Assembly: GCF_003290025.1 (NCBI RefSeq)
Contig: NZ_QNHG01000004.1
Coordinates: 542,058-606,057, forward strand
Source: Pseudogemmobacter bohemicus
Lineage (GTDB): Bacteria > Pseudomonadota > Alphaproteobacteria > Rhodobacterales > Rhodobacteraceae
Reading direction: 5' to 3'
Length of the DNA: 64,000 nucleotides
In this document: one piece after another, positions 35,115 through 44,329 of the stretch
Layout: the number at the start of each line of letters is the position of its first letter
How positions within the stretch are numbered: position 1 is the first letter of the stretch
Translations under genes and position numbers: made by a program
Notes under the pieces: model-generated
The model's input: the letters and a program-made list of their open reading frames with translations, nothing else
What the model was told of the DNA's origin: nothing
Database searches by the model: none

Positions 35115-36335
35115 TCACCCCCTGTAGCTGCCGACCCGGGCGCCGAAGGCGGCAAGAAGCCCGCCCGCCACCGTCATCACCAGCGCCAGCCCGACCACTG
35201 CCGGCCAGCCGCCCTGCTGCCACAGCCAGCCCGCCGCCGAGCCGGTCACGCTGACCCCGGCATAATAGAATAAAAGATACAGCGAAGCCGCATGCCCCTT
35301 TGCCCCAATCGCCGCCTGGCCTACCGCGCTGCTTGCCACCGAATGGGCGATGAAAAAGCCGATGGTTGTCAAAGCGATACCGGTGATGATCACCCAGAGA
35401 TCGCCTGACAGCGTCACCAGCGCGCCCGCCCCCGACAACAGGAAGGCGAGGATCAGCAAAGGCCTTCGCCCCAGCCGGTCCAGCAGATTGCCCGCCACCT
35501 GGGAGGAGATCATGCCGAAACCGAAAGTCAGGAAGATCAGGCTCACCTGCAGCTGCGACAGGCCGAATTCCGGCGCGCGCAGGCGGAAGGTGGCATAGTT
35601 GAACAGGGTGACAAAGATGCTCGTCAGGCAAAAGCCGATGCCGTAAAGCCGGCGCAAAGCGGGGTTCCTCAGATGCCCGGCCCAGGCGGCAAGGTGGAAG
35701 CGCAGCCCCGCCCCGCGCGCGGCCTGGAAATTCCGCGAGGGCGGCAGCAGCCAGGCGAAGCCAAGGGCGGAAACCAGGCACAGCCCGCCCAGCACCGCCA
35801 TGGCAAGCCGCCAGTCGCCCAGATCCGCGAGTATCCCCATGCCCACCCGGCCACACATGGCGCCAAAACCGGTGCCGGCGATATAGATCCCCATGGCGCG
35901 GCCCAGATCCTCGGGCGCGATCTCTTCGGCAAGCCAGGCCATCGCCACCGCCGGCACGCCGCCCAGCAAAAGCCCCTCTGCCGCCCGCGCGACCAGCAAC
36001 AGATGCCAGCCCTCCAGCGCCCCGATGCCCAGGTTGATCAGCGCCGCCCCCAGCATCGAGACCACCATGACCCCTTTGCGGCCAAGGCTTTGCGACCAGG
36101 CGCCCATCACCATGATAGACAGCGCGAGGCAGCCGGTGGTCAGCGACAGCGCCAGCGAGCTGACCGCAGGCGAGACATCGAAAGCAGTGGCAAAGGCCGG
36201 CAACAGCGGCTGCACGCTATAGATCAGCGCGAAACTGGCAAAACCGGCCAGAAACAGCGCCAGCCGCACCCGCGTGAATTCCGGGCTGCCACGATGGATA
36301 TGGCTGTCTCCGGCGGGATTGGGATTCTGGCTCAT
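35115..36335 (-). CDS. MFS transporter (YnfM-like)
   Basis: The 406-residue protein has 12 hydrophobic segments, SVQPLLPAFATAFDVSPA in the first loop, motif A-like QSLGRKGVMV and a second LLDRLGRRPLLIL. Members of this branch export drugs or small metabolites. The divergent LysR at 36434 is the likely regulator. Confidence 0.88.
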   Translation of the reverse strand: MSQNPNPAGDSHIHRGSPEFTRVRLALFLAGFASFALIYSVQPLLPAFATAFDVSPAVSSLALSLTTGCLALSIMVMGAWSQSLGRKGVMVVSMLGAALINLGIGALEGWHLLLVARAAEGLLLGGVPAVAMAWLAEEIAPEDLGRAMGIYIAGTGFGAMCGRVGMGILADLGDWRLAMAVLGGLCLVSALGFAWLLPPSRNFQAARGAGLRFHLAAWAGHLRNPALRRLYGIGFCLTSIFVTLFNYATFRLRAPEFGLSQLQVSLIFLTFGFGMISSQVAGNLLDRLGRRPLLILAFLLSGAGALVTLSGDLWVIITGIALTTIGFFIAHSVASSAVGQAAIGAKGHAASLYLLFYYAGVSVTGSAAGWLWQQGGWPAVVGLALVMTVAGGLLAAFGARVGSYRG

Positions 36336-36433
36336 GGCGCTTTCGGGGCTTTGACTTTGCCCAGAGCTATTGCCCGCCAGCCCATTCGTCCAATATATAA
36401 TTCAGCGCAGTCCGATATGAAAAAGGTATTGCA

Positions 36434-37333
36434 ATGGAGCTGCGCCATATCCGCTATTTCCTCGCCATCGCCGCCGAGGGAAACTTCACCCGCGCGGCGC
36501 AGCGGCTGGGGATCGCGCAGCCGCCGCTGAGCCAGCAGATCCGCGATCTTGAGGCCGAGATCGGCACCGCTTTGTTTCGCCGGGTGCCGCATGGGGCCGA
36601 GCTGACCGAGGCCGGCCGCGCCTTTCGCGACCGGGTTCAGGCGCTGCCCGATGCTGCCGCCGGGGCTGCCGCTGCCGCGCGTCTTGCGGCCGAGGGGCGC
36701 ACCGGGCTTTTGCGTCTGGGGATCACCGGCACGGCGGCGCTGAACCCGCTGGTGCCGCAATTGATCCGCGAATTCCGCACCGAGCGGCCTGGCATCGCGC
36801 TGATGCTGACGGAATCAAATTCGGTGCGGTTGCGCGAAGATGTGCTGGAGGGACGGCTTGATGCCGCGATCCTGCGGCCCTCGCGCTCGGATCCACCGGG
36901 GCTCGAATGCCTGACTTTCGCTTCTGAACGGCTGGTGCTGGCGCGGTCCGGGGCCAGCGACCCCTTTCCCCGCGAACCCGCCGCCCGGCTGCAGGACATG
37001 GCGGAAGAGCCGTTGATCCTGACCCCGCGCGAGGTGGGCATCAGTCTGCATGACGCCGCCATCCTCGCCTGTCGCGAGGCCGGGTTCGAGCCGCGCATGG
37101 GCCAGCTCGCGCCGCAGATCGTCACAGTCCTGTCGCTGATTTCTGCGGGCCTGGGCTTTTCACTGATGCCGGCGGCGATGCGGCGGCTGAGGCTGGAGGG
37201 CGTGGTCTATAAGGAGCTCGCCGGTCCCTCGCCTCAGGTCTCGATCGCATTGGCGACGCGGCGCCCCGCGCCCCATGCCGCGCGCGCTTTGCCGGTCCAG
37301 GCCTTCATGGCAAAGGTGCAGGCGCTCAGCTGA
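36434..37333 (+). CDS. LysR-family regulator
   Basis: The 299-residue protein starts with the canonical winged helix MELRHIRYFLAIAAEGNFTR and RLGIAQPPLSQQIRDLE, followed by a periplasmic-binding-like effector domain. The 98-bp region to the divergent MFS gene includes an AT-rich ATATATAATTCAG stretch that may hold its promoter. The 3' end overlaps the convergent peptidase gene by 8 bp. Confidence 0.9.
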   Translation: MELRHIRYFLAIAAEGNFTRAAQRLGIAQPPLSQQIRDLEAEIGTALFRRVPHGAELTEAGRAFRDRVQALPDAAAGAAAAARLAAEGRTGLLRLGITGTAALNPLVPQLIREFRTERPGIALMLTESNSVRLREDVLEGRLDAAILRPSRSDPPGLECLTFASERLVLARSGASDPFPREPAARLQDMAEEPLILTPREVGISLHDAAILACREAGFEPRMGQLAPQIVTVLSLISAGLGFSLMPAAMRRLRLEGVVYKELAGPSPQVSIALATRRPAPHAARALPVQAFMAKVQALS

Positions 37334-38543
37334 GCCCGCCCAAGCCCGGGTTCCCGGATCTGAGCCGTTCCACCAGCGAGGCCAGCATCGTGTCACAGGC
37401 GGCCAGCTGCGCAAGGCTGACATATTCGTCCGGCTTATGCCCCTGATCCATCGAGCCCGGGCCGCAGATCAGCACCGGCAGGCCAAGCGTCTGGTCGAAA
37501 AGCCCGCCCTCGGTGCCAAAAGCGACCTTGATCAGCCCGGCATCGGGGCCCAGGAGGCTACGCAGCCAGGCCACCGCCGCGCTGTCCTTCGGCGTGTCGA
37601 GACCGGGATAGCCCGAGACCTCCTCCACCCCGATCCGCGCCGTGGGAAAGCGGTTCCCGTGCCGCGCGGTGATCCCGGCCGCCGCGCCCCGGATATCCGC
37701 AAGGATCCGCGCCGGATCATCGGCCGCGACATTGCGGATCTCGAAGTCGATTTCGCACAGGTTGGGCACGATGTTCAGCGCGGTGCCGCCCTGCATCACG
37801 CCGGCATGGATGGTGGAATAGGGAATATCGTAATCCGGATCCTGCGCGCCGCTCTCGCGCAGACGCGCCTGTTCGGCCTCCAGCGCCAGGATGAATTCGG
37901 CACCCAGATGCAGCGCGTTCAGCGCTTTTGGCGCCAGCGCGGAATGGCCCTCGACCCCGTGGCAGCAGGCTTTCAGCGCGCGCTTGCCCTTATGGCCGGT
38001 GGCGATCTGCATCGCGGTCGGCTCGCCGATGATACACAGAGCCGGGCGGTCCACCCGCCCCGCCAGCGCCCCGATCAGCGCGCGCACGCCGATACAGCCG
38101 ATTTCCTCGTCATAGGACAGCGCGAGATGCAGCGGCACCGCGAGCCCCCCTTGCGCAGCCAGCAGCGCGGCGCGGATGGCGCTTGCGACGAAGCCCTTCA
38201 TATCCGCCGTGCCGCGCCCATAAAGCCGCCCGTCCTTTTCCGTCAGCGTGAACGGATCAGAGCTCCAGGCCTGGCCCGTCACCGGCACCACGTCACTATG
38301 GCCCGACAGGATGACGCCGCCGGGGCCATCGGGCCCGATTGTGGCCCAAAGATTGGCACGGCTGCCATCGGGAGCGGCAAAACGCTCGATCCTGGCGCCG
38401 GCGGGGACCAGCAGCCCCTCGACATAATCCAGCAGCGCGAGGTTCGGCTGGCGCGACAGCGTCGGCTCGGCGATCAGCCGGGCGAGAATCTCGGTCGTCC
38501 CGGGGATCTCGGTGGCCTCGGGGATCTCGGTCGTCTCAGGCAT
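37326..38543 (-). CDS. M20 family amidohydrolase/peptidase (ArgE/DapE-like)
   Basis: From ATG 38543 it has 405 residues with LSGHSDVVPV (metal His, Asp), YGRGTADMKGF, SYDEEIGCIG (catalytic Glu), EPTAM and a C-terminal GPGSMDQGHKPDEY. It resembles acetylornithine deacetylase. Substrate unknown; as the last gene of the amine block it might remove an N-acyl or N-formimino group from an amino acid. The N-terminus is encoded by an 18-bp tandem repeat. Confidence 0.85.
   Translation of the reverse strand: MPETTEIPEATEIPGTTEILARLIAEPTLSRQPNLALLDYVEGLLVPAGARIERFAAPDGSRANLWATIGPDGPGGVILSGHSDVVPVTGQAWSSDPFTLTEKDGRLYGRGTADMKGFVASAIRAALLAAQGGLAVPLHLALSYDEEIGCIGVRALIGALAGRVDRPALCIIGEPTAMQIATGHKGKRALKACCHGVEGHSALAPKALNALHLGAEFILALEAEQARLRESGAQDPDYDIPYSTIHAGVMQGGTALNIVPNLCEIDFEIRNVAADDPARILADIRGAAAGITARHGNRFPTARIGVEEVSGYPGLDTPKDSAAVAWLRSLLGPDAGLIKVAFGTEGGLFDQTLGLPVLICGPGSMDQGHKPDEYVSLAQLAACDTMLASLVERLRSGNPGLGGLS
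38484..38537. repeat. Three 18-bp tandem units inside the M20 gene
   Basis: Units start at 38484, 38502 and 38520 and share the core ATCTCGGT; they encode TTEIPEATEIPGTTEI at the protein N-terminus. Copy-number change would stay in frame. Confidence 0.7.
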
Positions 38544-38670
38544 CGCGTCAGGCCTCTGGCAGGGTCCGGCAGAGTGGAAATTGGCGGCCGGGGAAGCGGG
38601 AGCCATTGCCCCCGACCGCCCTCAGGGGAGGCAGGTAACCACCCCGAAAGCAAGCATTGCGGATCGCGCT

Positions 38671-39345
38671 TCAGGGATCTCCGGGCACGCCGTAACCCGG
38701 CGCCTGAGACGGGTTCAGGGCGCGGGTGACATAGGCCGCCATCTCGGGCTGCCAGCGGGTCCAGAGTGCGGCGCATTCCGCAATCGGATCGCCCTCGGTC
38801 CAGTCGATGCGCAGATCGGCGACATTCCACGAGACCTTGTCAACCATCACAAGACCCATCGAATGGACCGGGCCTTCCTCGCCGCCCGCCCCGATCGCGG
38901 CACGCATCGCCGTCAGCAGACGGTCGCCGAGATGGCCCGGTGCCGCCTGAAAGGCCGCGACCATGGTGGCGGGGATGGTGTCGGAGGACAGCATATTCCC
39001 CGCCGCCACCACACCCGTGCCTTGCGCCGAAGCGTGACGGCCCAGTGTCCGGGCGCCGGAATGGCTGGCCGTGCCGCCATTGCGGTCCACCAGCGCCAGC
39101 TGGCGGTATTCGATATGCGGCGCCCCGGCCACCAGCCGCGCCAGCGCCGCCCCGGCCGACAGACCCGATGCCATCAGATCAAGCCCTTTCGGCCCCAGCG
39201 ACGGGTCGGTGATATTTTGCGTCGAGACCGCGCCCACCCCGGCCCTGACATGCGCACAGCGCGCCGCGACCGCAGGCGAGGACGAACTGACCGCGATCCC
39301 GAACATGCCGGTATCGGCACAACGGGCCGAGATGGAGAAGGTCAT
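38671..39345 (-). CDS. DUF1028 Ntn-hydrolase-like protein
   Basis: The 224-residue protein matches DUF1028: TFSISARCADTGMFGIAVSS at the start, GVGAVSTQNITDPSLGPKGL and GNMLSSDTIPATM. The family has an Ntn-hydrolase fold and is often found with RidA and M20 peptidases, as here; its reaction is not established. GGGGAG precedes the start, 16 bp after the RidA stop. Confidence 0.85.
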   Translation of the reverse strand: MTFSISARCADTGMFGIAVSSSSPAVAARCAHVRAGVGAVSTQNITDPSLGPKGLDLMASGLSAGAALARLVAGAPHIEYRQLALVDRNGGTASHSGARTLGRHASAQGTGVVAAGNMLSSDTIPATMVAAFQAAPGHLGDRLLTAMRAAIGAGGEEGPVHSMGLVMVDKVSWNVADLRIDWTEGDPIAECAALWTRWQPEMAAYVTRALNPSQAPGYGVPGDP

Positions 39346-39361
39346 CGCTTATGCTCCCCGA

Positions 39362-39784
39362 TCAGACCGTATCCGGGATGACGGCGGTGGCCTCGATCTC
39401 GACCAGCCATTCGGGGCGGGCAAGCGCGGAGACAACAAGGCCGGTCGAGACCGGGAACACGCCCTTCAGATATTCTCCCATCACATTATAGACCGCCTCG
39501 CGGTAGCGGATGTCGATCAGATAGATCACCACGCGGCAGATATGGGTCAGGTCGGAACCCGATTCCTCCAGCAGCATTTTGATGTTTTCCATCGCCTTGC
39601 GCGCCTGGCCCGCCACATCGCCGATCGCGACGCTTTCGCGGGTGTCGAGATCCTGGCCGATCTGGCCGCGCACGAATACGGTCGCCCCACGCGCCACAAC
39701 GGCCTGGCAGAGGTCATTGTTCAGCTTTTGCTCGGGATAGGTTTCTTTGGTGTTGAAGGGGCGGATCCGCTTGTGGACGGGCAT
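39362..39784 (-). CDS. RidA family protein
   Basis: The 140-residue protein has the YjgF/RidA core, with GDVAGQARKAMENIKMLLEE, DLTHICRVVIYLIDI and the C-terminal ARPEWLVEIEATAVI (Glu kept; the usual Arg-rich pocket is partly changed). RidA hydrolyses reactive imines released by amine or amino-acid oxidation, which suits a neighbour of an amine dehydrogenase. AGGAG precedes the start. Confidence 0.85.
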   Translation of the reverse strand: MPVHKRIRPFNTKETYPEQKLNNDLCQAVVARGATVFVRGQIGQDLDTRESVAIGDVAGQARKAMENIKMLLEESGSDLTHICRVVIYLIDIRYREAVYNVMGEYLKGVFPVSTGLVVSALARPEWLVEIEATAVIPDTV

Positions 39785-39908
39785 GTCATGCTCCTGAAGG
39801 GTATAAAGGCCTCGGGGGATTTGTAACCGCTTCGCCCGGGGCTTGGGATGAGTATTTGTTGAGCCTGTGTTTCAGCGAAACCTATGCCGCGAGGATGGCC
39901 CGCCGCGT

Positions 39909-39960
39909 CATGCGGCAGGGACTGGGCACCGCGCCATGCGGCGGGGACTGGGCAGCGCCT
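39909..39960. repeat. 26-bp imperfect tandem repeat between RidA and GMC genes
   Basis: CATGCGGCAGGGACTGGGCA begins at 39909 and a close copy at 39935 (22 of 26 positions the same). It lies in the 175-bp gap just past the GMC stop codon. Confidence 0.6.
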
Positions 39961-41558
39961 CACGCGGCAAGGATCGCCCTTGCCGCCTTTTCGCCGATCA
40001 TCTGGCTCGGCGCATTGGTGTTGCCGCCGATCAGCGTCGGCATCACCGAGGCATCGGCCACGCGCAACCCGTCGATGCCATGCACCTTCATCGTCACCGG
40101 ATCGACCACTGCCATCGCGTCAGTACCCATCTTCGCGGTGCCCACCGGGTGATAGACGGTCAGCGCCTCGGCCCTAAGGTAAGCGAGGATCTCGTCATCG
40201 GTCTGAACCGCAGGCCCGGGCAGGACCTCGCGCCCCCTGAGGCCGGCCATCGGTGCTGCGGCAAAGATGCGGCGGGAGAGTTTGATCCCCTCGACCAGCA
40301 CATGCGCATCGCGGGGGTCGCTGAAAAAGCGGTGGTCGATCTCATGGGTGACGCCCGCGCCGTCGCGCCGCAGCCGGATCTCGCCGACCGAGCGCGGCCG
40401 CAAGACGCAGGTATGCACCGCGAAACCATGGCCCCATTCGACCAGCCTGCCGCGATGGCTGCGATAGCCGGGGACGAAATGGAACTGCACATCCGGCAAA
40501 TCGTTTTCCGCCAGGGCTGTGCGGGCAAACCCACCGGCGACGACGTAATTCGTCGACAGCATCCCCTTTCGGCTTGCGGCGAAGCGGAAGGGCGCGGCCA
40601 GCAGGCTTGCCGCATTGCGGACCGAAAAGCCGAGCGTCCGGGTCGAATCCGACCTGACCGTGATCATGCCGTCGACATGGTCGCGCAGGTTCTGGCCGAC
40701 GCCGGGCAGGTCATGGACCACCTGGAGCCCCTGCCCCGCAAGCGCCGCCCCCGGCCCGATCCCCGACGCCATCAGCGCCATGGGCGTGCCGATTGCGCCC
40801 GTCGAAAGCACCACCTCGCCCCGGCACCGGATGGTCTGTACCACACCACCCCGCAAAACCTCGACCCCGGTGACGCGGCGCCCCTGCAGGATCAGCCGCC
40901 TGAGGTCAGTGCCGGTCATAATGGTAAGGTTCGCCCGGCCCTGCACCGGCTCCAGATACGCATTATAGGCGGAAAAGCGGATGCCGTTCTTCTGCGTCAC
41001 ATCATAGACGCCAAGGCCCAGCTGGCTGTCGCCGTTGAAATCGGTGTTCCTTGGCAGGCCGAGCGTCTCGCCCGCGCGGATGTAATCCTCGCAAACCGGG
41101 TTCGGGTCTTTCGGACGCGCCACGATCAGCTCGCCCTTGGCGCCATGGAGCCGCGGGTCCTGGCCGACCTGGTTCTGCTCGAGGTCTTTGAACAATGGCA
41201 GCACATCCGACCAGGCCCAGCCCTGACAGCCAAGCGCCGCCCATTCGTCGTAATCCGCCGCTGCGCCGCGAATATAAAGCATCGAGTTCAGCGAGGACGA
41301 GCCCCCGAGCATCCGCCCCCGATTGACCGGGATCTCACGGTTGTTCAGTTCGGGCTGTTTCACCCCGGTATAGCCGTAATCAAAGCGTTTGCGGCCATAC
41401 ATAGCCAGAATTCCCGCCGGCACTTTCACACGGATATCGCGATCCGAGCCGCCGGATTCGATCACCAGCACACGCGATTTCGGATTGGCGGAAAGCCGGT
41501 TCGCCAGCACGCAGCCCGCCGCCCCGGCGCCGATGATGATATAGTCAAAGCTGTCCAT
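39960..41558 (-). CDS. GMC family oxidoreductase (choline dehydrogenase-like)
   Basis: The 532-residue flavoenzyme has an ADP-binding loop IIIGAGAAGCVLANRL, GMC signature 1 GRMLGGSSSLNSMLYIRG, signature 2 STGAIGTPMALMASGIGP, and active-site TVYHPVGTAKMG (His) plus GGNTNAPSQMIGEKAA (Asn). It oxidises an alcohol with FAD. It overlaps the amidohydrolase gene by 1 bp in the amine-block operon; the alcohol is unknown. Confidence 0.88.
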   Translation of the reverse strand: MDSFDYIIIGAGAAGCVLANRLSANPKSRVLVIESGGSDRDIRVKVPAGILAMYGRKRFDYGYTGVKQPELNNREIPVNRGRMLGGSSSLNSMLYIRGAAADYDEWAALGCQGWAWSDVLPLFKDLEQNQVGQDPRLHGAKGELIVARPKDPNPVCEDYIRAGETLGLPRNTDFNGDSQLGLGVYDVTQKNGIRFSAYNAYLEPVQGRANLTIMTGTDLRRLILQGRRVTGVEVLRGGVVQTIRCRGEVVLSTGAIGTPMALMASGIGPGAALAGQGLQVVHDLPGVGQNLRDHVDGMITVRSDSTRTLGFSVRNAASLLAAPFRFAASRKGMLSTNYVVAGGFARTALAENDLPDVQFHFVPGYRSHRGRLVEWGHGFAVHTCVLRPRSVGEIRLRRDGAGVTHEIDHRFFSDPRDAHVLVEGIKLSRRIFAAAPMAGLRGREVLPGPAVQTDDEILAYLRAEALTVYHPVGTAKMGTDAMAVVDPVTMKVHGIDGLRVADASVMPTLIGGNTNAPSQMIGEKAARAILAA

Positions 41559-43204
41559 CAGAATGTTCCATATGTGATTTTGCCGGCGCAGATGGTCAGC
41601 GCGACTGTGGCCGCGCGCGCATCTGTCGCAAGGTTTTCGAGGCTGCCATCAATCAACACCAGATCGGCGTCATAGCCCGGGGCCAGGCGCCCGGCCCGGG
41701 TCTCATTGAAATCGGCAAAGGCGCCGCCGGTCGTATAGGCGGCCAGGCATTCATCAAGACTGATGCGCTGGTCGGGCATGTCATCCGCCCAAAGGCGGCG
41801 CGTCAGGGCGCAATGGATCGCGTAGAGCGGCGACAGCGGCGAGACCGGCCAGTCGGTGCCGAAAGCCAGCGGCACATCGCGGGCCAGGATCATCGCCCAG
41901 GGGAAGGCGGTGGGCCAGCGGGCGCGGCCCATGATGGTGGTCGTCGGCTCCAGTGGCAGCCCGGCGGACCCCGGCGGATGCACCGGCTGCATCGAGGCGG
42001 TGATGCCAAGGGGTTTCAGCCGGTCAAGGTCATCGGGCGTGATGGTGTCGATATGTTCGATCCGGTGGCGGGCATCGCGCTTACCATTGGCAAGGGCCGC
42101 CGCCTCATAGCCGTCGATCACCGCGCGCACCGCGCCATCCCCCACCGCATGGGTGGTGATCTGAAGGCCCCTGCGGTCGGCCTCGACACAGATCCGGTTG
42201 AACAGATCCGGCGGGATCAGGGGGTCCGATCGGAAACCGGGCCGGTCGGGATAATCGGTGACGGTCAGCGCGGTCCAGGTGTCGAATACCCCGTCCATGA
42301 ACAGTTTGATGCGGCCAAAGGACAGCCAGCCGGGCACTTCCGCGCCGAAATCACCGATCCGGGCAACGCCTTCGACGCCGTCTTTCGCCTCAAGCATCAA
42401 AGGCAGGCTGACCCTGACCGGCATCTCACCCGCGAGCGCCAGATCGCGCATCAGCCCGGCCTGCCAGGCATTGCCGTCCATATTCACCGCGCGGGTGATG
42501 CCAAGGCTCGCGCAATAATCGCCCGCAGCCCGGATCACTGCGCGGTCATGGTCGCGCGCGCCGGCGGTCTCCTGCCCGGTCATGCGGTAATCCATCGCGT
42601 CACGGCCCTGCAGGGGCGAGAGCATCTTAACCCTGTTCATCGCCGCAAACTCGCGCAATTCACCACTGGCGAGACCATCCGCCCCCATCACCACCTCAGA
42701 CCCGGGGCCAGGATCGGCGCCATGGAGGATCCCGGCCAGTTCCAGCGCGCTTGTATTGGCCCAGGCACAATGGAGATCGGTCGCGATCAGGCAAAGCGGG
42801 CGATCCGGGATGATGCGGTCAAGGATGTGGCGGTCGGGGCGCGTCCCCTCGCCAAAGATCACATAATTCACCGCATAGCCGAACAGGATGCCGTCGCCGG
42901 GTTGCGTGGCGGCGAAATCCGTCAGCGCCGCACGGACCGGATCAAAGCCGAACAGCGCGCCCATATTCAGCATCGAAAGTGCTGCGCCGCCCATCATCAG
43001 ATGCAGATGACTCTCGATAAAGCCGGGCATCAGCGCGCGCCCTCCGGCGTCGATCACCCGGGTCTCCGCCCCGATATGGGTGCGGATCGCCGCATCATCG
43101 CCGGTTGCAAGGATGCGCCCCGCCGCCACCGCAATCGCAGTGGAGCCGGGGGCGGCGAAAAGCGGGCGCATATGTGCGTTCAGGATCACCAGATCGGCGG
43201 ACAT
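41558..43204 (-). CDS. Amidohydrolase, YtcJ-like (amidohydrolase 3 family)
   Basis: The 548-residue protein shows ALMPGFIESHLHLMMGG (metal HxH), carboxylated-Lys region, TTHAVGDGAVRAVIDGYE, HRIEHIDTITPDDLDRL and FGTDWPVSPLSPLYAI. Such enzymes hydrolyse cyclic or acyl C-N bonds. GGAGGGGAAG precedes the start. In the histamine hypothesis it is a candidate for imidazolone ring opening, but this is inference. Confidence 0.85.
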   Translation of the reverse strand: MSADLVILNAHMRPLFAAPGSTAIAVAAGRILATGDDAAIRTHIGAETRVIDAGGRALMPGFIESHLHLMMGGAALSMLNMGALFGFDPVRAALTDFAATQPGDGILFGYAVNYVIFGEGTRPDRHILDRIIPDRPLCLIATDLHCAWANTSALELAGILHGADPGPGSEVVMGADGLASGELREFAAMNRVKMLSPLQGRDAMDYRMTGQETAGARDHDRAVIRAAGDYCASLGITRAVNMDGNAWQAGLMRDLALAGEMPVRVSLPLMLEAKDGVEGVARIGDFGAEVPGWLSFGRIKLFMDGVFDTWTALTVTDYPDRPGFRSDPLIPPDLFNRICVEADRRGLQITTHAVGDGAVRAVIDGYEAAALANGKRDARHRIEHIDTITPDDLDRLKPLGITASMQPVHPPGSAGLPLEPTTTIMGRARWPTAFPWAMILARDVPLAFGTDWPVSPLSPLYAIHCALTRRLWADDMPDQRISLDECLAAYTTGGAFADFNETRAGRLAPGYDADLVLIDGSLENLATDARAATVALTICAGKITYGTF

Positions 43205-43229
43205 CTTCCCCTCCGGCCAAAACGGGAAA

Positions 43230-43253
43230 GGGGCCGGGATCGCTCCCGGCCCC
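43230..43253 (-). terminator. Stem-loop after the PotD-like gene
   Basis: GGGGCCGGGA (43230-43239) and TCCCGGCCCC (43244-43253) form a perfect 10-bp stem with a 4-nt loop; on the minus strand TTTCCCGTTTT follows. It probably attenuates transcription between the importer and the enzymes downstream. Confidence 0.7.
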
Positions 43254-43269
43254 GGTCAGGCAAGGCGGC

Positions 43270-44298
43270 TTATTGCAGCAGCTGGGTCCAGACCCGGTTC
43301 ACCAGATCCTGAGCCGCAGGCGAGCAGGTGCGCGAGAATTCAATCGGCACTTCGATGAACAGCTCCGGCGCGTTTTCCGGCGTGTAGATGATATCCTCGG
43401 CATTGACCTTCATCGGCGAGGAATAGGCGTAGTAATTCATCTGCGCGGTGGCATTTTCCGGACGCGACATGAACTCGATGAACTTCACCGCATTCTCCTG
43501 GTTTGGCGCGCCTTTCGGGATCACCATGGAATCGATCCAGCCCACCAGCCCCTCTTTCGGGAAGGCAAAGGCAAAGGGCGCCCCGCCCTTGCGGGCTTTC
43601 AGAACCTCACCCTGCCACCAGAAATGCGACAGCACCTCACCCGAGCCCAGACGGCTGGCGATATTGTCCGAGGAATAGGCGGCAACTGCGGGCTTTTGCG
43701 CCATCAGAAGATCCAGCACGCGCTTCATCTCATCGGGGTCTTCCGAACAGAAAGGCACGCCAAGATAAAGCTGCGCCGCGCCGACCACCTCATCGGGATA
43801 AGACAGCATGGCGATCTTGCCAAAGAGCTCTCCCTCGGGCTCGAAGAACACTTTCATCGAGTCGGTCGGGCCTTTGTAGAGATCGGAATTGATCGCGAAA
43901 CCGGCCGTGCCATAGGCGATCGGGATCGAATATTCCTGGGTCTCATCCCACCACTGATTGCGCCATTTTTCTTCGATATTGTTGAAGGCCTCGAGCTTGT
44001 TTGCCCCGTAATTCTCGATCAGCCCCTCATCGATCATCACACGCAGGAAATGCTGCGAGGGGGTCGAGAGGTCATAGCCCGAAGACCCCGCCTGCAGCTT
44101 GGTCAACAGATCCTCGTTCGAGGTATAGCTGTCGACATTGACCTTGACATCGTACTCTTTCGAAAACGTCGCGATCAGTTCGGGATTGATGGAATCCGCC
44201 CAGACATAAAGGTTCAGATTGCCCTCAGCCTGAGCGGCGGTGCCAGTGGCGGTGGCGGTGATCAGCGCAAGGGCCGATGCGGAAAGCAGGGTTTTCAT
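43270..44298 (-). CDS. Polyamine/amine ABC transporter substrate-binding protein (PotD-like)
   Basis: ATG 44298 starts a signal peptide (MKTLLSASALALITATATG, cleavage after AQA near 24), giving 342 residues. The mature protein opens NLNLYVWADSINPELIATF and has the PotD/PotF-type GYDLSTPSQHFLRVMI and FAFPKEGLVGWIDSMVIPKG segments. It binds a cationic amine or similar ligand in the periplasm. It is the fourth transporter gene of the amine operon. Confidence 0.88.
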   Translation of the reverse strand: MKTLLSASALALITATATGTAAQAEGNLNLYVWADSINPELIATFSKEYDVKVNVDSYTSNEDLLTKLQAGSSGYDLSTPSQHFLRVMIDEGLIENYGANKLEAFNNIEEKWRNQWWDETQEYSIPIAYGTAGFAINSDLYKGPTDSMKVFFEPEGELFGKIAMLSYPDEVVGAAQLYLGVPFCSEDPDEMKRVLDLLMAQKPAVAAYSSDNIASRLGSGEVLSHFWWQGEVLKARKGGAPFAFAFPKEGLVGWIDSMVIPKGAPNQENAVKFIEFMSRPENATAQMNYYAYSSPMKVNAEDIIYTPENAPELFIEVPIEFSRTCSPAAQDLVNRVWTQLLQ

Positions 44299-44329
44299 AG
44301 TCACATCCTCTGTTGGTTTCTTTGGTTTT

